Shown here piece by piece: positions 42,937 through 51,991 of a stretch of DNA of 64,000 nt (positions are counted from its first letter, which is position 1; the number at the start of each line of letters is the position of its first letter). This stretch comes from Cytobacillus eiseniae (GTDB lineage Bacteria; Bacillota; Bacilli; Bacillales; Cytobacillaceae). The DNA lies in the NCBI RefSeq assembly GCF_017874625.1, contig NZ_JAGIKZ010000003.1, forward strand, positions 62,001-126,000. The letters run 5' to 3'. The translations under genes and the position numbers were made by a program. The notes beneath the pieces are model-generated. The model saw only the letters and a list, made by a program, of their open reading frames with translations. It ran no database searches and was not told the DNA's origin.

Positions 42937-43083
42937 GTGTTTGAAAAATAAGCGGAAAAATTCCGGTTAAATTGGGAAATACCTGTATTTCCTCAAAAAT
43001 AAGCGGAGTTTTTCCGCTTATTTGATCAAAATCGATGGATTTTGTTTAATTTAGAGAGGTTAAGCGGAATTTCTCCGCTTATT
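42937..43083 (+). repeat. Composite element A, copy 4 (three palindromes), inside the tup operon
   Basis: Begins TGTTTGAAAAATAAGCGG like copies 2 and 3. Palindrome cores start at 42952, 43003 and 43064 (spacings 51, 61). The fourth palindrome is missing, so it is a truncated copy. It sits between tupA and tupB, in opposite orientation to their transcription. Confidence 0.88.
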
Positions 43084-43200
43084 ACTCCACATACATGAAA
43101 ATCAAGAGTACTGCTCCAAGCATGGTAGCACTCACGCAAACCGTGTTTCCTCAGTCCTTCCAATTTGTACGGCAAAGACCTCAGGTACTACCGATTTTGC

Positions 43201-44070
43201 TTATTCCGTATAAGGGAAGAAAAGAGACTCGCCGTATTCCTCTTGTCCGAATTTTTCAATCATTGTTTGTGTATCATCACTAATCATAAATTCAACGAAA
43301 GCTTTTGCCCCGTCACTATTTACTTTGTCATGCTTATCAGGATTTACTTGCATCACATGATAAATATTTAGAAGGTCTTCGTCACCTTCAACTAAAATCT
43401 CTAGATCTAGATTTTCCTTCTGTGCTAAATAAGTTGCACGATCAGTAATGACATAGCCTTGTTTTTCTGCTGCTACTTGAAGTGTGTTCCCCATTCCTTG
43501 TCCTGTTTCAGTGTAACCAGCATTTTCTCCTGGTGTAATTTCAAGTGATTTCCAAACATCTAATTCTTTTTTATGTGTACCAGAATCATCGCCTCTTGAA
43601 ATGAAGACTGCTCCATCATCGAATAGCTTTTGGAATGCCTCTTGAACTTCCATTCCTTTAACAGCAGATGGGTCACTAGCAGGCCCGATTAGAATAAAAT
43701 CATTGTACATCACTCGTTGACGGTTTGTTGCATCGCCGCTTTCAACAAGCTCTAATTCAGAAGCAGGTGCGTGAACGAGAAGAACATCAGCTTCCCCTTT
43801 TGTTCCCATTTCCAATGCTTGTCCTGTTCCAACAGCAATTGTTTTTACATTTGTGTTGCTGTCTTCTTCAAACATCGGAATTAATACATCAAGTAATCCG
43901 CTATCCTGTGTACTCGTTGTCGTTGCTAGAATTAAATCAGTTACTTCTTCTACTACTGCATCTGTTTGTTCTTCCTTCTTGGCTGTATCATCTGTTCCGT
44001 TCGAGCATGCTGTCATCATAAATAAAAGCAAGGCAATCAAACTATAAGTTAATATACGATTCCATTTCAT
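43201..44070 (-). CDS. tupA: Tungstate/molybdate-binding lipoprotein TupA
   Basis: A 289-residue extracytoplasmic binding protein. A signal peptide with lipobox MTAC (cysteine near residue 21) is followed by an acidic linker and the TupA core: LATTTSTQDSGLLDVLIP (serine/threonine anion site), VAVGTGQALEMG-type segment TIAVGTGQALEMGTKGEADVL, FISRGDDSGTHKKEL and a C-terminal helix. The TTTSTQDSGLL and SRGDDSGTH motifs mark tungstate-binding TupA proteins rather than ModA. The ATG at 44070 overlaps the regulator stop (ATGA) and has a GGAGGA site. It feeds tungsto- or molybdo-enzymes outside this window. Confidence 0.92.
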   Translation of the reverse strand: MKWNRILTYSLIALLLFMMTACSNGTDDTAKKEEQTDAVVEEVTDLILATTTSTQDSGLLDVLIPMFEEDSNTNVKTIAVGTGQALEMGTKGEADVLLVHAPASELELVESGDATNRQRVMYNDFILIGPASDPSAVKGMEVQEAFQKLFDDGAVFISRGDDSGTHKKELDVWKSLEITPGENAGYTETGQGMGNTLQVAAEKQGYVITDRATYLAQKENLDLEILVEGDEDLLNIYHVMQVNPDKHDKVNSDGAKAFVEFMISDDTQTMIEKFGQEEYGESLFFPYTE

Positions 44071-45023
44071 TTTGTTTTCCTCCAATTTTTTGTTTCGAAC
44101 ATAACTCTCCCTAACTCTGATGCATCATATCCTTCTGATTGATTGATGCTATTTCTGAAATCGGTGACTTGCAAAATGTCAATTAAAAATTCAATGGCCT
44201 TCTCATTTTTGCTTGTCCATTTAAATATAAGATCAAATTTTTCCTTCTCGATCGGAATGAAGTCTAGCCCTAACTTAGTAGCTGCTGAACGAATGCCAAA
44301 TGTGACATCAGCAATTCCTCCACTAATATAGGAAGCAGTAGATAAATGATTCCATTCCTCAACCTCATACCCCAAAATGTCAGATGGGTCAATCTTGTTC
44401 TCAGCTAATAGCGAATCTAGCAGAAAACGGGTCCCAGCCCCTTTTTGCCGATTAACAAACCGAATATCCTTACGTGCGAGATCTTTAATACTAAAGATCT
44501 GCTTTGGATTTCCCTTTGCAGTGATTAAGCCTTGTTCTCTTTCAGCAAGTCGAATGACAGAAATCTTTTCATGAACAAAAAGCTGTTTAATAAAAGGGAG
44601 ATTGTATTCCTTAGATGTAGGATCAAGAAGATGCATGGCAGCAACATCGCAGCTTCCTTTATATAGCATCATTAATCCTTCTAAACTGCCAACATAGGTT
44701 GGCTGGATGGAGATGTCATTTGCTTGTCCAGTTATGTATTTAATTAATTGCTCAATTAAAAAATCATGACTGCCAGCGATATGTAGGATTTGACTTTGAT
44801 GAGCGTTATTGCCTGAATAGGGAGCTTGTGATGGTTTGCTGCCCTCTTTAAACCGAGTGACTTCACTTTCCTCTATTCTCATTTTATTTCCTACTTTAAA
44901 TGCATGAAGCTCTCCGCGTTTAATGAGCTCATATACCGTATTTTTGGATATCTTAAACATTTTGGCGATTTCATCTGGTGTATAGGTTTTTTCGTAAATT
45001 TGAATCACCTTCTTTCGTGCCAT
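44067..45023 (-). CDS. HTH regulator with molybdate/tungstate-binding-type domain
   Basis: A 318-residue one-component regulator. The N-terminus is an excisionase-like helix-turn-helix (about 10-60, YTPDEIAKMFKISKNTVYELIKRGEL, KMRIEESEVTRF). A solute-binding-like domain follows (about 80-300), related to PBP-like domains used in molybdate-responsive regulators: ILHIAGSHDFLIEQLI, DVAAMHLLDP, RFVNRQKGAGTRFLLD and GIADVTFGIR. Such proteins bind the oxyanion with the regulator itself. It is the first gene of the tup operon and its stop overlaps the tupA start, so it likely controls its own operon in response to tungstate or molybdate. Confidence 0.87.
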   Translation of the reverse strand: MARKKVIQIYEKTYTPDEIAKMFKISKNTVYELIKRGELHAFKVGNKMRIEESEVTRFKEGSKPSQAPYSGNNAHQSQILHIAGSHDFLIEQLIKYITGQANDISIQPTYVGSLEGLMMLYKGSCDVAAMHLLDPTSKEYNLPFIKQLFVHEKISVIRLAEREQGLITAKGNPKQIFSIKDLARKDIRFVNRQKGAGTRFLLDSLLAENKIDPSDILGYEVEEWNHLSTASYISGGIADVTFGIRSAATKLGLDFIPIEKEKFDLIFKWTSKNEKAIEFLIDILQVTDFRNSINQSEGYDASELGRVMFETKNWRKTK

Positions 45024-45065
45024 GTTTAAAATTACATGAAAACAATCTAACTTACTGTGACTTTT

Positions 45066-45083
45066 GTTATGTTTCGTTATGTT
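45066..45083 (-). promoter_or_regulatory. Direct repeats upstream of the tup operon, candidate operator
   Basis: GTTATGTT occurs twice, at 45066 and 45076, exactly one helical turn apart, 43 bases before the regulator start. On the coding strand this reads AACATAAC-GA-AACATAAC. Direct repeats spaced by ten bases are a plausible site for the excisionase-type regulator. Confidence 0.4.
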
Positions 45084-45215
45084 GTGTCTGTTTTGGTATT
45101 ACATTGTCACAAAATGTTCAAAATGATAAGGTGTTTTATTTCATCGTTTTCATTCTTTTATCACATTTTAAAAGTATATTAACGAGAGTAAATATAATAG
45201 AAAGAGGGCGTTTCT

Positions 45216-45959
45216 ATGCAGAAATTTATGGTTAGCATATTTGCAGTTCTGCTTATGTTGGCAGGATGTAGTGACAAGGAAATAGAAAAGGATACGAGCA
45301 AGGAAGAGGTTCCACAAATATTGGAAGCGGCGATAGAAATTCCGGAAACTGGGGAGCTGGATGAAGAGATTATGCTTTCGGTCCATGTAACACAAGGTGA
45401 GGAACCTGTGGAGGATGCAAGTGAAGTCAAATTTGAAATATGGAAAGATGGTCTAAAGGATCAAAGTGAAATGGTTGAAGCCTCACATACGGAGAATGGA
45501 CAATATAGTGTAGGCCACTCTTTCAAAGAAAATGGAAAATATCATGTGCAATCACATGTAACAGCAAGAAATATGCATACAATGCCAACAGAATCGATTC
45601 AAATTGGTGAAGTGGAAGAAGACGCGCATCATAGCGACAATCAAACAAATGAAGAAAGCCATCACCACGGAGATGTAACCATTCATTTAGAAAAACCAGA
45701 TGCGATTCAATCGAATGAACAAATCCCCCTATCTGTCCATTTACAAAAAGGGGAAGAGCCTCTTAATAAGGCTAGAGTAAGATTGGAAATTTCTCAGAAT
45801 GGCTCAACCCCAGTATGGGTAGAGTTAGAGGAAAAGAATGAAGGAGAATATCTTGGAGACTATTCATTCCCTTCAAGTGGCACTTTCCTTGTGAAAATAC
45901 ATGTAAATAATGATGAAGGGTTACATGAACATTCAGAAGTTGAGCTAGACATACAATAA
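45216..45959 (+). CDS. Lipoprotein with two FixH/YtkA-like domains
   Basis: A 247-residue exported lipoprotein (lipobox MLAGC, cysteine near residue 18). Two homologous beta-sandwich domains follow, about 35-130 and 155-247. The first has EEIMLSVHVTQGEEPVEDASEVKFEIWKDG and GQYSVGHSFKENGKYHVQSHV; the second repeats this as EQIPLSVHLQKGEEPLNKARVRLEI and GEYLGDYSFPSSGTFLVKIHV. This is the YtkA/FixH pattern, here duplicated. The linker is histidine- and acid-rich (DAHHSDNQTNEESHHHGD), which may bind metal. A lone gene with a terminator; function unknown, copper handling possible. Confidence 0.85.
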   Translation: MQKFMVSIFAVLLMLAGCSDKEIEKDTSKEEVPQILEAAIEIPETGELDEEIMLSVHVTQGEEPVEDASEVKFEIWKDGLKDQSEMVEASHTENGQYSVGHSFKENGKYHVQSHVTARNMHTMPTESIQIGEVEEDAHHSDNQTNEESHHHGDVTIHLEKPDAIQSNEQIPLSVHLQKGEEPLNKARVRLEISQNGSTPVWVELEEKNEGEYLGDYSFPSSGTFLVKIHVNNDEGLHEHSEVELDIQ

Positions 45960-45965
45960 GCTTAA

Positions 45966-46003
45966 GGAAAAGCACATCACATTGCATTGGATGTGCTTTT
46001 TTC
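45966..46003 (+). terminator. Terminator after the YtkA-like gene
   Basis: AAAAGCACATC pairs with GATGTGCTTTT over 11 bases and is followed by a T run. Confidence 0.92.
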
Positions 46004-46083
46004 TATACAAGCTTTCTTCTCGCTAATTCATCGATTGTTTATTAAAATAGATGGGAGACAGATAAAAAGCAGGTGCAAAAAAT

Positions 46084-46848
46084 ATGACAAAAACACATCT
46101 ATCCTTTAATACTGGAATCGGTCAACAAAAGCCGAACAGTATCCGTAATAAAGAACAAAGCTGTCCTTTTTGTGCAAAAGAACAGCTAACAGATATTTTA
46201 GCAGTTGATGGTTCAATTATTTTATTGAAAAATAAATACCCTGTGCTTGAACATACGTATCAAACGGTATTAATTGAAACAGATGAATGTGATGGGGAAT
46301 TGTCTACTTATTCAGCAGATCATTTAATGAAGCTGATTCGCTTTGGTTTAACCCACTGGTTAGAAATGATGAAAGAAGTTGAATTTCAATCGGTTATATT
46401 CTTTAAAAATCATGGTCCGTTATCTGGAGGAACGATTGCCCACCCACATATGCAAATAATTGGTCTGAACGAGATTGATTACACAGAAAAAGTGGAGGCA
46501 AGCGATTTCGAAGGGCTGATAATTAGCGAGAATCAAGGGACGGTCTTTTCAATCTCAACTGCACCAAGAGTAGGATTTTATGAGTTTAATGTAAAGCTCG
46601 GAGATATTCAGGATATTACTTTTTTTGCTAAATATATTCAGACGGCTGCTCATTATATTTTACACAGCTTTCCATTTAAGTGCAGCAGTTATAATTTATT
46701 TTTCTATCTGTATGAAGATGAGATTTATGCGAAAATGATTCCACGTTTTATTACGACACCTCTATTTATTGGGTATTTAATCCCGCAAGTTCCAAATAAT
46801 ATAGAATGGATGAAGAAGGATGTGCAAGAAAAGTACTTTAGAAACTAG
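46084..46848 (+). CDS. DUF4931 GalT-like (HIT superfamily) protein
   Basis: A 254-residue protein of the galactose-1-phosphate uridylyltransferase fold. A CPFC pair near residue 28 (possible zinc site) and the HIT-like active motif IAHPHMQIIG near residue 118 are present, with KNHGPLSGGTI before it, as in GalT. DUF4931 members keep the nucleotidyl-transfer histidine, but their substrate is unknown. A lone gene between the YtkA-like lipoprotein and RodA; ribosome binding is weak (AGCAGGTG). Confidence 0.82.
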   Translation: MTKTHLSFNTGIGQQKPNSIRNKEQSCPFCAKEQLTDILAVDGSIILLKNKYPVLEHTYQTVLIETDECDGELSTYSADHLMKLIRFGLTHWLEMMKEVEFQSVIFFKNHGPLSGGTIAHPHMQIIGLNEIDYTEKVEASDFEGLIISENQGTVFSISTAPRVGFYEFNVKLGDIQDITFFAKYIQTAAHYILHSFPFKCSSYNLFFYLYEDEIYAKMIPRFITTPLFIGYLIPQVPNNIEWMKKDVQEKYFRN

Positions 46849-46977
46849 AAATTCTTAGGCAATGATCACTTCGTAGTTGTGATTTCCTCTTGGAAAAAAT
46901 ATAATTAACTTTTGGACAAGAGAAATGCCTTTAAAGAGGAATTGCATCTGTCATTTTAGATTAACGGGAGAAAGCGA

Positions 46978-48153
46978 ATGACACAAAAAAAAACGACAAC
47001 ACCCCCTAGACTTGATTTTAGTTTAGTGTTAATTTTACTTTTATTGTTTTTAGTCAGCTGTATTTCTATTTACAGTGCCCAGACGACTGGTCAATATAAG
47101 GAAAACTTTTTATTAAAGCAAATCGTCTGGTATGTGGTTGGGACCGGAATTATTGCAGCGGTGATCACTTTAGACTCCGATCAGTTAAAGAAAATATCCT
47201 GGTATGTATATGGTATAGGGATCTTTCTTCTAGGTTTTCTAATTGTAGCTCCTAGCAGTATCGCTCCTGTCATTAATGGGGCGAAAGCATGGTATCGGGT
47301 ACCGGGAATGGGTTCGCTTCAACCTGCCGAGCTTGTGAAGGTATTTATCATACTCGTGCTAGCAAAGGTAATTGATGATCATCACCAGAAAAATGCCATC
47401 AAAACGATGCAAACGGATTTATGGCTACTAATAAAGATTGGCTTATTTACGGCGGTGCCTCTCTTATTAGTCATGCAGCAGCCTGATCTTGGAACGGGCC
47501 TAGTCTTTATTGCGATTATGCTAGGAATGATTTTTATATCAGGAATCACATGGAAGCTGCTGGCACCTATTTTCGGTACGGGTGTAACGTTGATTGCTGT
47601 TATTTTCTATTTTGTTCTTTGGCATCCAGAGATTTTAGAGAAATTTTTAGGTGTAAAGGAATACCAATTTGCACGGATTTATTCATGGATTGACCCTTAT
47701 AATTACCAAAGCTCAACAGGTTTTCAATTAACAAGGTCACTTCTTGCGATTGGCTCAGGAGAGACAAGTGGGAAAGGGTATGGGACGAGAGAGGTTTATT
47801 TGCCAGAGAGTCATACAGATTTCATCTTTAGTATTATTGGAGAGGAATTTGGATTTATCGGTGCAAGTATATTAGTTAGCTTATTTTTCATGCTTATCTA
47901 TCATCTAACAAAAGTAGGGATGGAAACGAATAATAAGTTTTATACGTATATTTGTGTGGGTGTCATTAGTATGATTACGTTCCACGTATTCCAAAATATC
48001 GGGATGACGATTGGATTGCTGCCGATTACCGGCATTCCTTTGCCATTTATTAGTTATGGCGGAAGCTCCTTAATGGGAAATATGCTGGCAATGAGCTTGA
48101 TTTTCTCCATTCGCTACCATCATAAAAAATATATGTTTTCTAATAATGATTAA
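46978..48153 (+). CDS. rodA: Rod-shape peptidoglycan polymerase RodA (SEDS family)
   Basis: A 391-residue SEDS glycosyltransferase that polymerises lipid II for lateral cell-wall growth. Ten transmembrane helices are expected. Diagnostic motifs: NGAKAWYRVPGMGSLQPAELVK, QQPDLGTGLVF (with the catalytic aspartate region), PESHTDFIFSIIGEEFGFIG and GIPLPFISYGGSSL. The overall sequence is closer to RodA than to FtsW or SpoVE. Bacilli often carry more than one RodA-like gene, so it may be an accessory copy. ACGGGAGA lies before the ATG. It converges with the germination operon across a shared hairpin. Confidence 0.88.
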   Translation: MTQKKTTTPPRLDFSLVLILLLLFLVSCISIYSAQTTGQYKENFLLKQIVWYVVGTGIIAAVITLDSDQLKKISWYVYGIGIFLLGFLIVAPSSIAPVINGAKAWYRVPGMGSLQPAELVKVFIILVLAKVIDDHHQKNAIKTMQTDLWLLIKIGLFTAVPLLLVMQQPDLGTGLVFIAIMLGMIFISGITWKLLAPIFGTGVTLIAVIFYFVLWHPEILEKFLGVKEYQFARIYSWIDPYNYQSSTGFQLTRSLLAIGSGETSGKGYGTREVYLPESHTDFIFSIIGEEFGFIGASILVSLFFMLIYHLTKVGMETNNKFYTYICVGVISMITFHVFQNIGMTIGLLPITGIPLPFISYGGSSLMGNMLAMSLIFSIRYHHKKYMFSNND

Positions 48154-48183
48154 AGAGCGGTGACCTATATGGCCCCGCTCTTA
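48153..48183. terminator. Hairpin between rodA and the germination operon
   Basis: AAGAGCGG pairs with CCGCTCTT over 14 bases, which can pair further (GGCC/GGTG partial). It overlaps both stop codons and can serve both directions; T runs are short. Confidence 0.65.
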
Positions 48184-49263
48184 TTCGATTACTCCGGACT
48201 CTCGAATATCAATCTTTGTCTTAACATCGAATGAAAGAGTTGGATATTCCTCTCCGATCCAATTTTTACCTTTTTTAGCTGTGCCACGAATATTTGCTTT
48301 ATATGCCAGGCCAATCCCAATCGGATCGATTTGTTGCTCTTGAAATTGGGTTAATAATTTCATGCATTCGTCATTTACCTTTTTCTCTAATTCCTTTTCA
48401 ATTTCTTTTGAAACCTTCTCTGTCACTTTCCCCCCTGTATATTCTGTTACTACTCCATTAATATGAATTTCAAATGTAACCTTATTAGGATGATCCTTTG
48501 ATATTTTAATTTTTCGTTTAGATTTAATACTTTTGACCATAGCTGTTTTATGTTTGTCCAGGGTAACTAAGAAATTGCCATTGCTATAATTATCAACGAG
48601 TAATTTGAAGTAAAACATTTTATTCTTCGGCAGAACATCAATTTCTTTATCGCCTTTAAATAGGCTGATGCCACTAATTTCAACTTCATCTTTACTTACA
48701 CCGTTAATCTCTGGGAGGTAAGGGTCTTTTCCTCTTGAATAATAATCACGCAGAAAAATATGGAGATTTGTTTTAGGCACATCTCTGTGCTCAATATTAT
48801 GCTCAATCAAATTTCGAAGATAAGTTGCATTTCCGCGAGGCCCATACTCCCCAGCTAGAATCCCGATCGCACTACTTTTAGAGGTAGCAAGATAATTTCT
48901 TGTTCCAACACTTGATTCTCTCATGTATACATCAACATACTCGGCAATGCCATAATCCGATATTTTATCACCGAAAATGGTGACCATTAATCCACCAACA
49001 ACAATGGGCTGGGATGACTTCTTTTGGATATTCAGTAAAAGATCCCTTCTTATTTTTCCGGTTGATGTAAATCGAATATTTTCCACTGCTTGATCTGGCA
49101 AGTAATTTTGGATTAATATCATTCCTTTTATCTTTTCTGGATCGCCTTCAATTTGATCGATTGCTACAGCGGATTGAATATTAATATCATCGATAATGCT
49201 CTTGTCGACACATCCAGATAAGAAAAGGATGACCATGGCAATACATAGGGATCTATAACTCAT
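48181..49263 (-). CDS. Spore germination lipoprotein, Ger(x)C family
   Basis: A 360-residue C subunit of a germinant receptor, anchored in the inner spore membrane. The signal peptide ends in the lipobox LSGC (cysteine near residue 18). GerC landmarks: IQSAVAIDQIEGDPEKIKGMILIQN, TGKIRRDLLLNIQKKSSQPIVVGGLMVTIFGD, and the C-terminal IDPIGIGLAYK with the KIDIRESG end. Its start overlaps the end of the B subunit by four bases. Expressed in the forespore in relatives. Confidence 0.92.
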   Translation of the reverse strand: MSYRSLCIAMVILFLSGCVDKSIIDDINIQSAVAIDQIEGDPEKIKGMILIQNYLPDQAVENIRFTSTGKIRRDLLLNIQKKSSQPIVVGGLMVTIFGDKISDYGIAEYVDVYMRESSVGTRNYLATSKSSAIGILAGEYGPRGNATYLRNLIEHNIEHRDVPKTNLHIFLRDYYSRGKDPYLPEINGVSKDEVEISGISLFKGDKEIDVLPKNKMFYFKLLVDNYSNGNFLVTLDKHKTAMVKSIKSKRKIKISKDHPNKVTFEIHINGVVTEYTGGKVTEKVSKEIEKELEKKVNDECMKLLTQFQEQQIDPIGIGLAYKANIRGTAKKGKNWIGEEYPTLSFDVKTKIDIRESGVIE

Positions 49264-50351
49264 GTTTTTTTCACCTTCTTAGCGATCATCACAGCGATAA
49301 ACAGCAAGGGGATATAAATGAAAGTAAATACAAACCCAGCTTTTGCTGTTAAATTATTTAAAAGATTGACTTCTACACGTGTTGGAAAAAAGTTAATTGC
49401 GAATAAAGTAGCCATAGCTATAAATATTACCCCTTTTTTTTGCTGGAGATTAAATATCCTTTTCATAAGCCTCGATGAAATCCATAGAGCAATACAAATA
49501 TTAGGCAGAATAACTAGACTCCATGTAGCGATCCCGATGTATTCAAACCGCTCAACAAAGGGGAAATTGACAATTTTCCACATGGAAAGTGATGCCCATA
49601 TAGACTTTGCTAATAAATCCATTGAGAAGTACGTGATAGTAATAATCATGATGCATGTATAAATTAGCGTTGTAAGTAATAAGCCTAGATGTGCCCATTT
49701 CTTCGACTTTTTTGGTTCCTTAATAAATGGATAAAAAAATAAAACAACTTCAAAACCAATAAAGGTTAGTGACATCTTATAGGCACCAAGCAAGATGTCT
49801 TTTATTGATTGTTCAAAAATAGGGAGGAGGTGATTCACTTCGCCCAAGCTTAAACTAAAGCCGAAAATTGGAAATAGATAAGATGGAAGAACAAGCCCGA
49901 AAAAGGCAATCCCGACAACTGTCCGAAACCCTCCGTAAATAATATAAATACAAAGGATCATGTACGCGAGTGTATACCAGAAAATGCTCATTTTTGGAAA
50001 CATCCATACTTGGATCACCTCAAGATAGGATCGCTGTACAGTCAATGAGAGTATAAAATAGTAGATGATGAAGATAGAGCTTAGAAGTTTTCCGACAAAG
50101 TTACCAGCCACATAAATATGTGCGGTAACAATGTCACCATTCACCGTCTCATTGATTTTATAAATCATCCAAAGAATGAATTGTAAAGCGAAACCAGCAA
50201 CTAATACAGATATCCATGCATCGTTTTTCGCTTCTGCCACTATGATCCGTTGGTAGCCTAGGACTCCAATGCCAATTTGCATCGACATAATCATATAAAG
50301 AACTAAAAAAGGAGATATTTTAAATTTATCTGCAATTGGTTGTTCTGGCAT
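49260..50351 (-). CDS. Spore germination permease, GerB family
   Basis: A 363-residue integral membrane B subunit of the germinant receptor with about ten helices, related to APC amino-acid permeases. It opens with KISPFLVLYMIMSMQIGIGVLGYQRIIV, a typical GerB start, and holds RVEVNLLNNLTAKAGF near the end. The B subunit contributes to germinant binding in the inner membrane of the spore. Spacing to the A gene is 16 bases. A GGGGGAGATG site precedes the ATG. Confidence 0.93.
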   Translation of the reverse strand: MPEQPIADKFKISPFLVLYMIMSMQIGIGVLGYQRIIVAEAKNDAWISVLVAGFALQFILWMIYKINETVNGDIVTAHIYVAGNFVGKLLSSIFIIYYFILSLTVQRSYLEVIQVWMFPKMSIFWYTLAYMILCIYIIYGGFRTVVGIAFFGLVLPSYLFPIFGFSLSLGEVNHLLPIFEQSIKDILLGAYKMSLTFIGFEVVLFFYPFIKEPKKSKKWAHLGLLLTTLIYTCIMIITITYFSMDLLAKSIWASLSMWKIVNFPFVERFEYIGIATWSLVILPNICIALWISSRLMKRIFNLQQKKGVIFIAMATLFAINFFPTRVEVNLLNNLTAKAGFVFTFIYIPLLFIAVMIAKKVKKT

Positions 50352-50367
50352 TCATACATCTCCCCCT

Positions 50368-51876
50368 TTACTCATCAATATCGATGCCTATTTTCGCTTT
50401 TGCCTTTTTTTCATTGTAGCGCTCTTGTTTTTTCGTTCTAAGAAAGAGAGGGCGCTTTGATTGAAATTTAAACGGAAGTCTGATAAATGAATCCTTTAAA
50501 TCAGTTATTCTCGGTGGATAAAGAGGTTCCAAAAAAGGCCGTCCGAGAGAGGTCAGTCGTATTAAGTGTGTGATCAAAATACAAAAGGCATAAACAATAC
50601 CAAGCAATCCCCATAGCTCTGCAAACAACAAAAATGGAAAACGCAAAAAACGAATCGTATTGCCCATCTTATATACTGGAGTGGTAAATGAAGCAAGGGC
50701 AGCTAAGGCAACAATAATTAATAGAATATTACTCGTTAGTCCAGCCTCAACAGAAGCTGTTCCGATTACGATTCCCCCTACGATACCAATCGTCTGACCA
50801 ACCTTTGTCGGTAGCCGAGCCCCAGCTTCTCTTAGTAGTTCAATGGTCAGTTCGAGAAATAACGCTTCAAGAATTGGGGGAAGTGGAATTTGCCTTCTTG
50901 ATGCAACTAATGTTCCCAACAAATCGATTGGAATGAGTTCATAATGATAAGAAAGCACAGCAACATAAATCGGTGTAATAAGAAGCGAAAACAGGACAGC
51001 TCCAACTCGAATTAATCTGAAAAAGGAGGATAAAATCCAATTTAAGAAATAATCTTCGAATGAGCTGAAGAATTCGATTAATGTGGTTGGTGTGATTAGT
51101 ACATGAGGCGAACCATCGACAACAATCGCAATTTTCCCCTCGGCCAATGTACCTGCAACCCGATCTGGCCTTTCTGAATCCAGTAATTGTGGAAATGGTG
51201 AATTCGAATTATCCGCAATGAGCTGAACAATATAGGAACTGTCTGTAATGGCGTCAAATTCAACATTTTTCAGCCGTTGTCTAACTGTATTGACATTCTC
51301 TTCATTTGTAATTCCGTCCATATAGAGCATGGCGATTCTTGTCTTTGATAAGCTTCCTAGTGTAATTTCCTCAATAATAAGTTCTTTAACAGGCAATCTT
51401 TTTCGTATTAAATTTAAATTTTGGCCAATGGATTCAACAAAGGCTTCCTTTGGTCCAATTACTGAAAATTCAATTTCCGGTGTCGTTAAGCCACGTGAGA
51501 TTTCCTTTTGTGAACCAATGAATGCAAATTGATCCTTTTGATTTTCAAGCGTAATCATGACATACCCATTCATCAGATTTTGTTCAATTTTCGTTTTATC
51601 ATTTGAAACGTCAACATCTGCTAGCGGGATTAATTCCTTAACATCCTCAATTGTTTGCAGATCCCCCTCTAATAAATAGGGAAGAGCGCTTTGCTGAAGG
51701 ATTTGTTCATCAACTAATGTGGACATAAAGGTCAGGTGAAATTGAAGATGACTCTTTTGATTCCGATAATTAGTGATGGTATAGTCCTTCGACTTGATAA
51801 ATTCCCCTTCCCATTCATCCTTGGCTTCTTTGGTTTCTTGTTCATTATTCCGTTTTTTTTTCATCCAACTTCTCAT
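50368..51876 (-). CDS. Spore germination protein, GerA family
   Basis: A 502-residue A subunit of the receptor. The cytoplasmic N-terminal region (about 1-270) has the GerA pattern NGYVMITLENQ, EISRGLTTPEIEFSVIGPKEAFVESIGQNLNLIRKRL and RPDRVAGTLAEGKIAIVVDGSPHVLI. Five or so helices follow (about 285-450), with the conserved ELLREAGARLPTKVGQTIGIVGGIVIG, then a basic tail. It leads the A-B-C operon, like B. subtilis yndDEF. The start at 51876 has GGTGATTG upstream; a second ATG four codons on is possible. The germinant is unknown. Confidence 0.95.
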   Translation of the reverse strand: MRSWMKKKRNNEQETKEAKDEWEGEFIKSKDYTITNYRNQKSHLQFHLTFMSTLVDEQILQQSALPYLLEGDLQTIEDVKELIPLADVDVSNDKTKIEQNLMNGYVMITLENQKDQFAFIGSQKEISRGLTTPEIEFSVIGPKEAFVESIGQNLNLIRKRLPVKELIIEEITLGSLSKTRIAMLYMDGITNEENVNTVRQRLKNVEFDAITDSSYIVQLIADNSNSPFPQLLDSERPDRVAGTLAEGKIAIVVDGSPHVLITPTTLIEFFSSFEDYFLNWILSSFFRLIRVGAVLFSLLITPIYVAVLSYHYELIPIDLLGTLVASRRQIPLPPILEALFLELTIELLREAGARLPTKVGQTIGIVGGIVIGTASVEAGLTSNILLIIVALAALASFTTPVYKMGNTIRFLRFPFLLFAELWGLLGIVYAFCILITHLIRLTSLGRPFLEPLYPPRITDLKDSFIRLPFKFQSKRPLFLRTKKQERYNEKKAKAKIGIDIDE

Positions 51877-51991
51877 GAAGCAATCACCATTCGCTTTGAC
51901 ATTATGTCTGCTTATTGTTACCGTAATTGGGATTCTTATGAATTGAAAAAGGATTTTATAGAAAGAAAAAGAGGAAGGAAAGATGATATAG

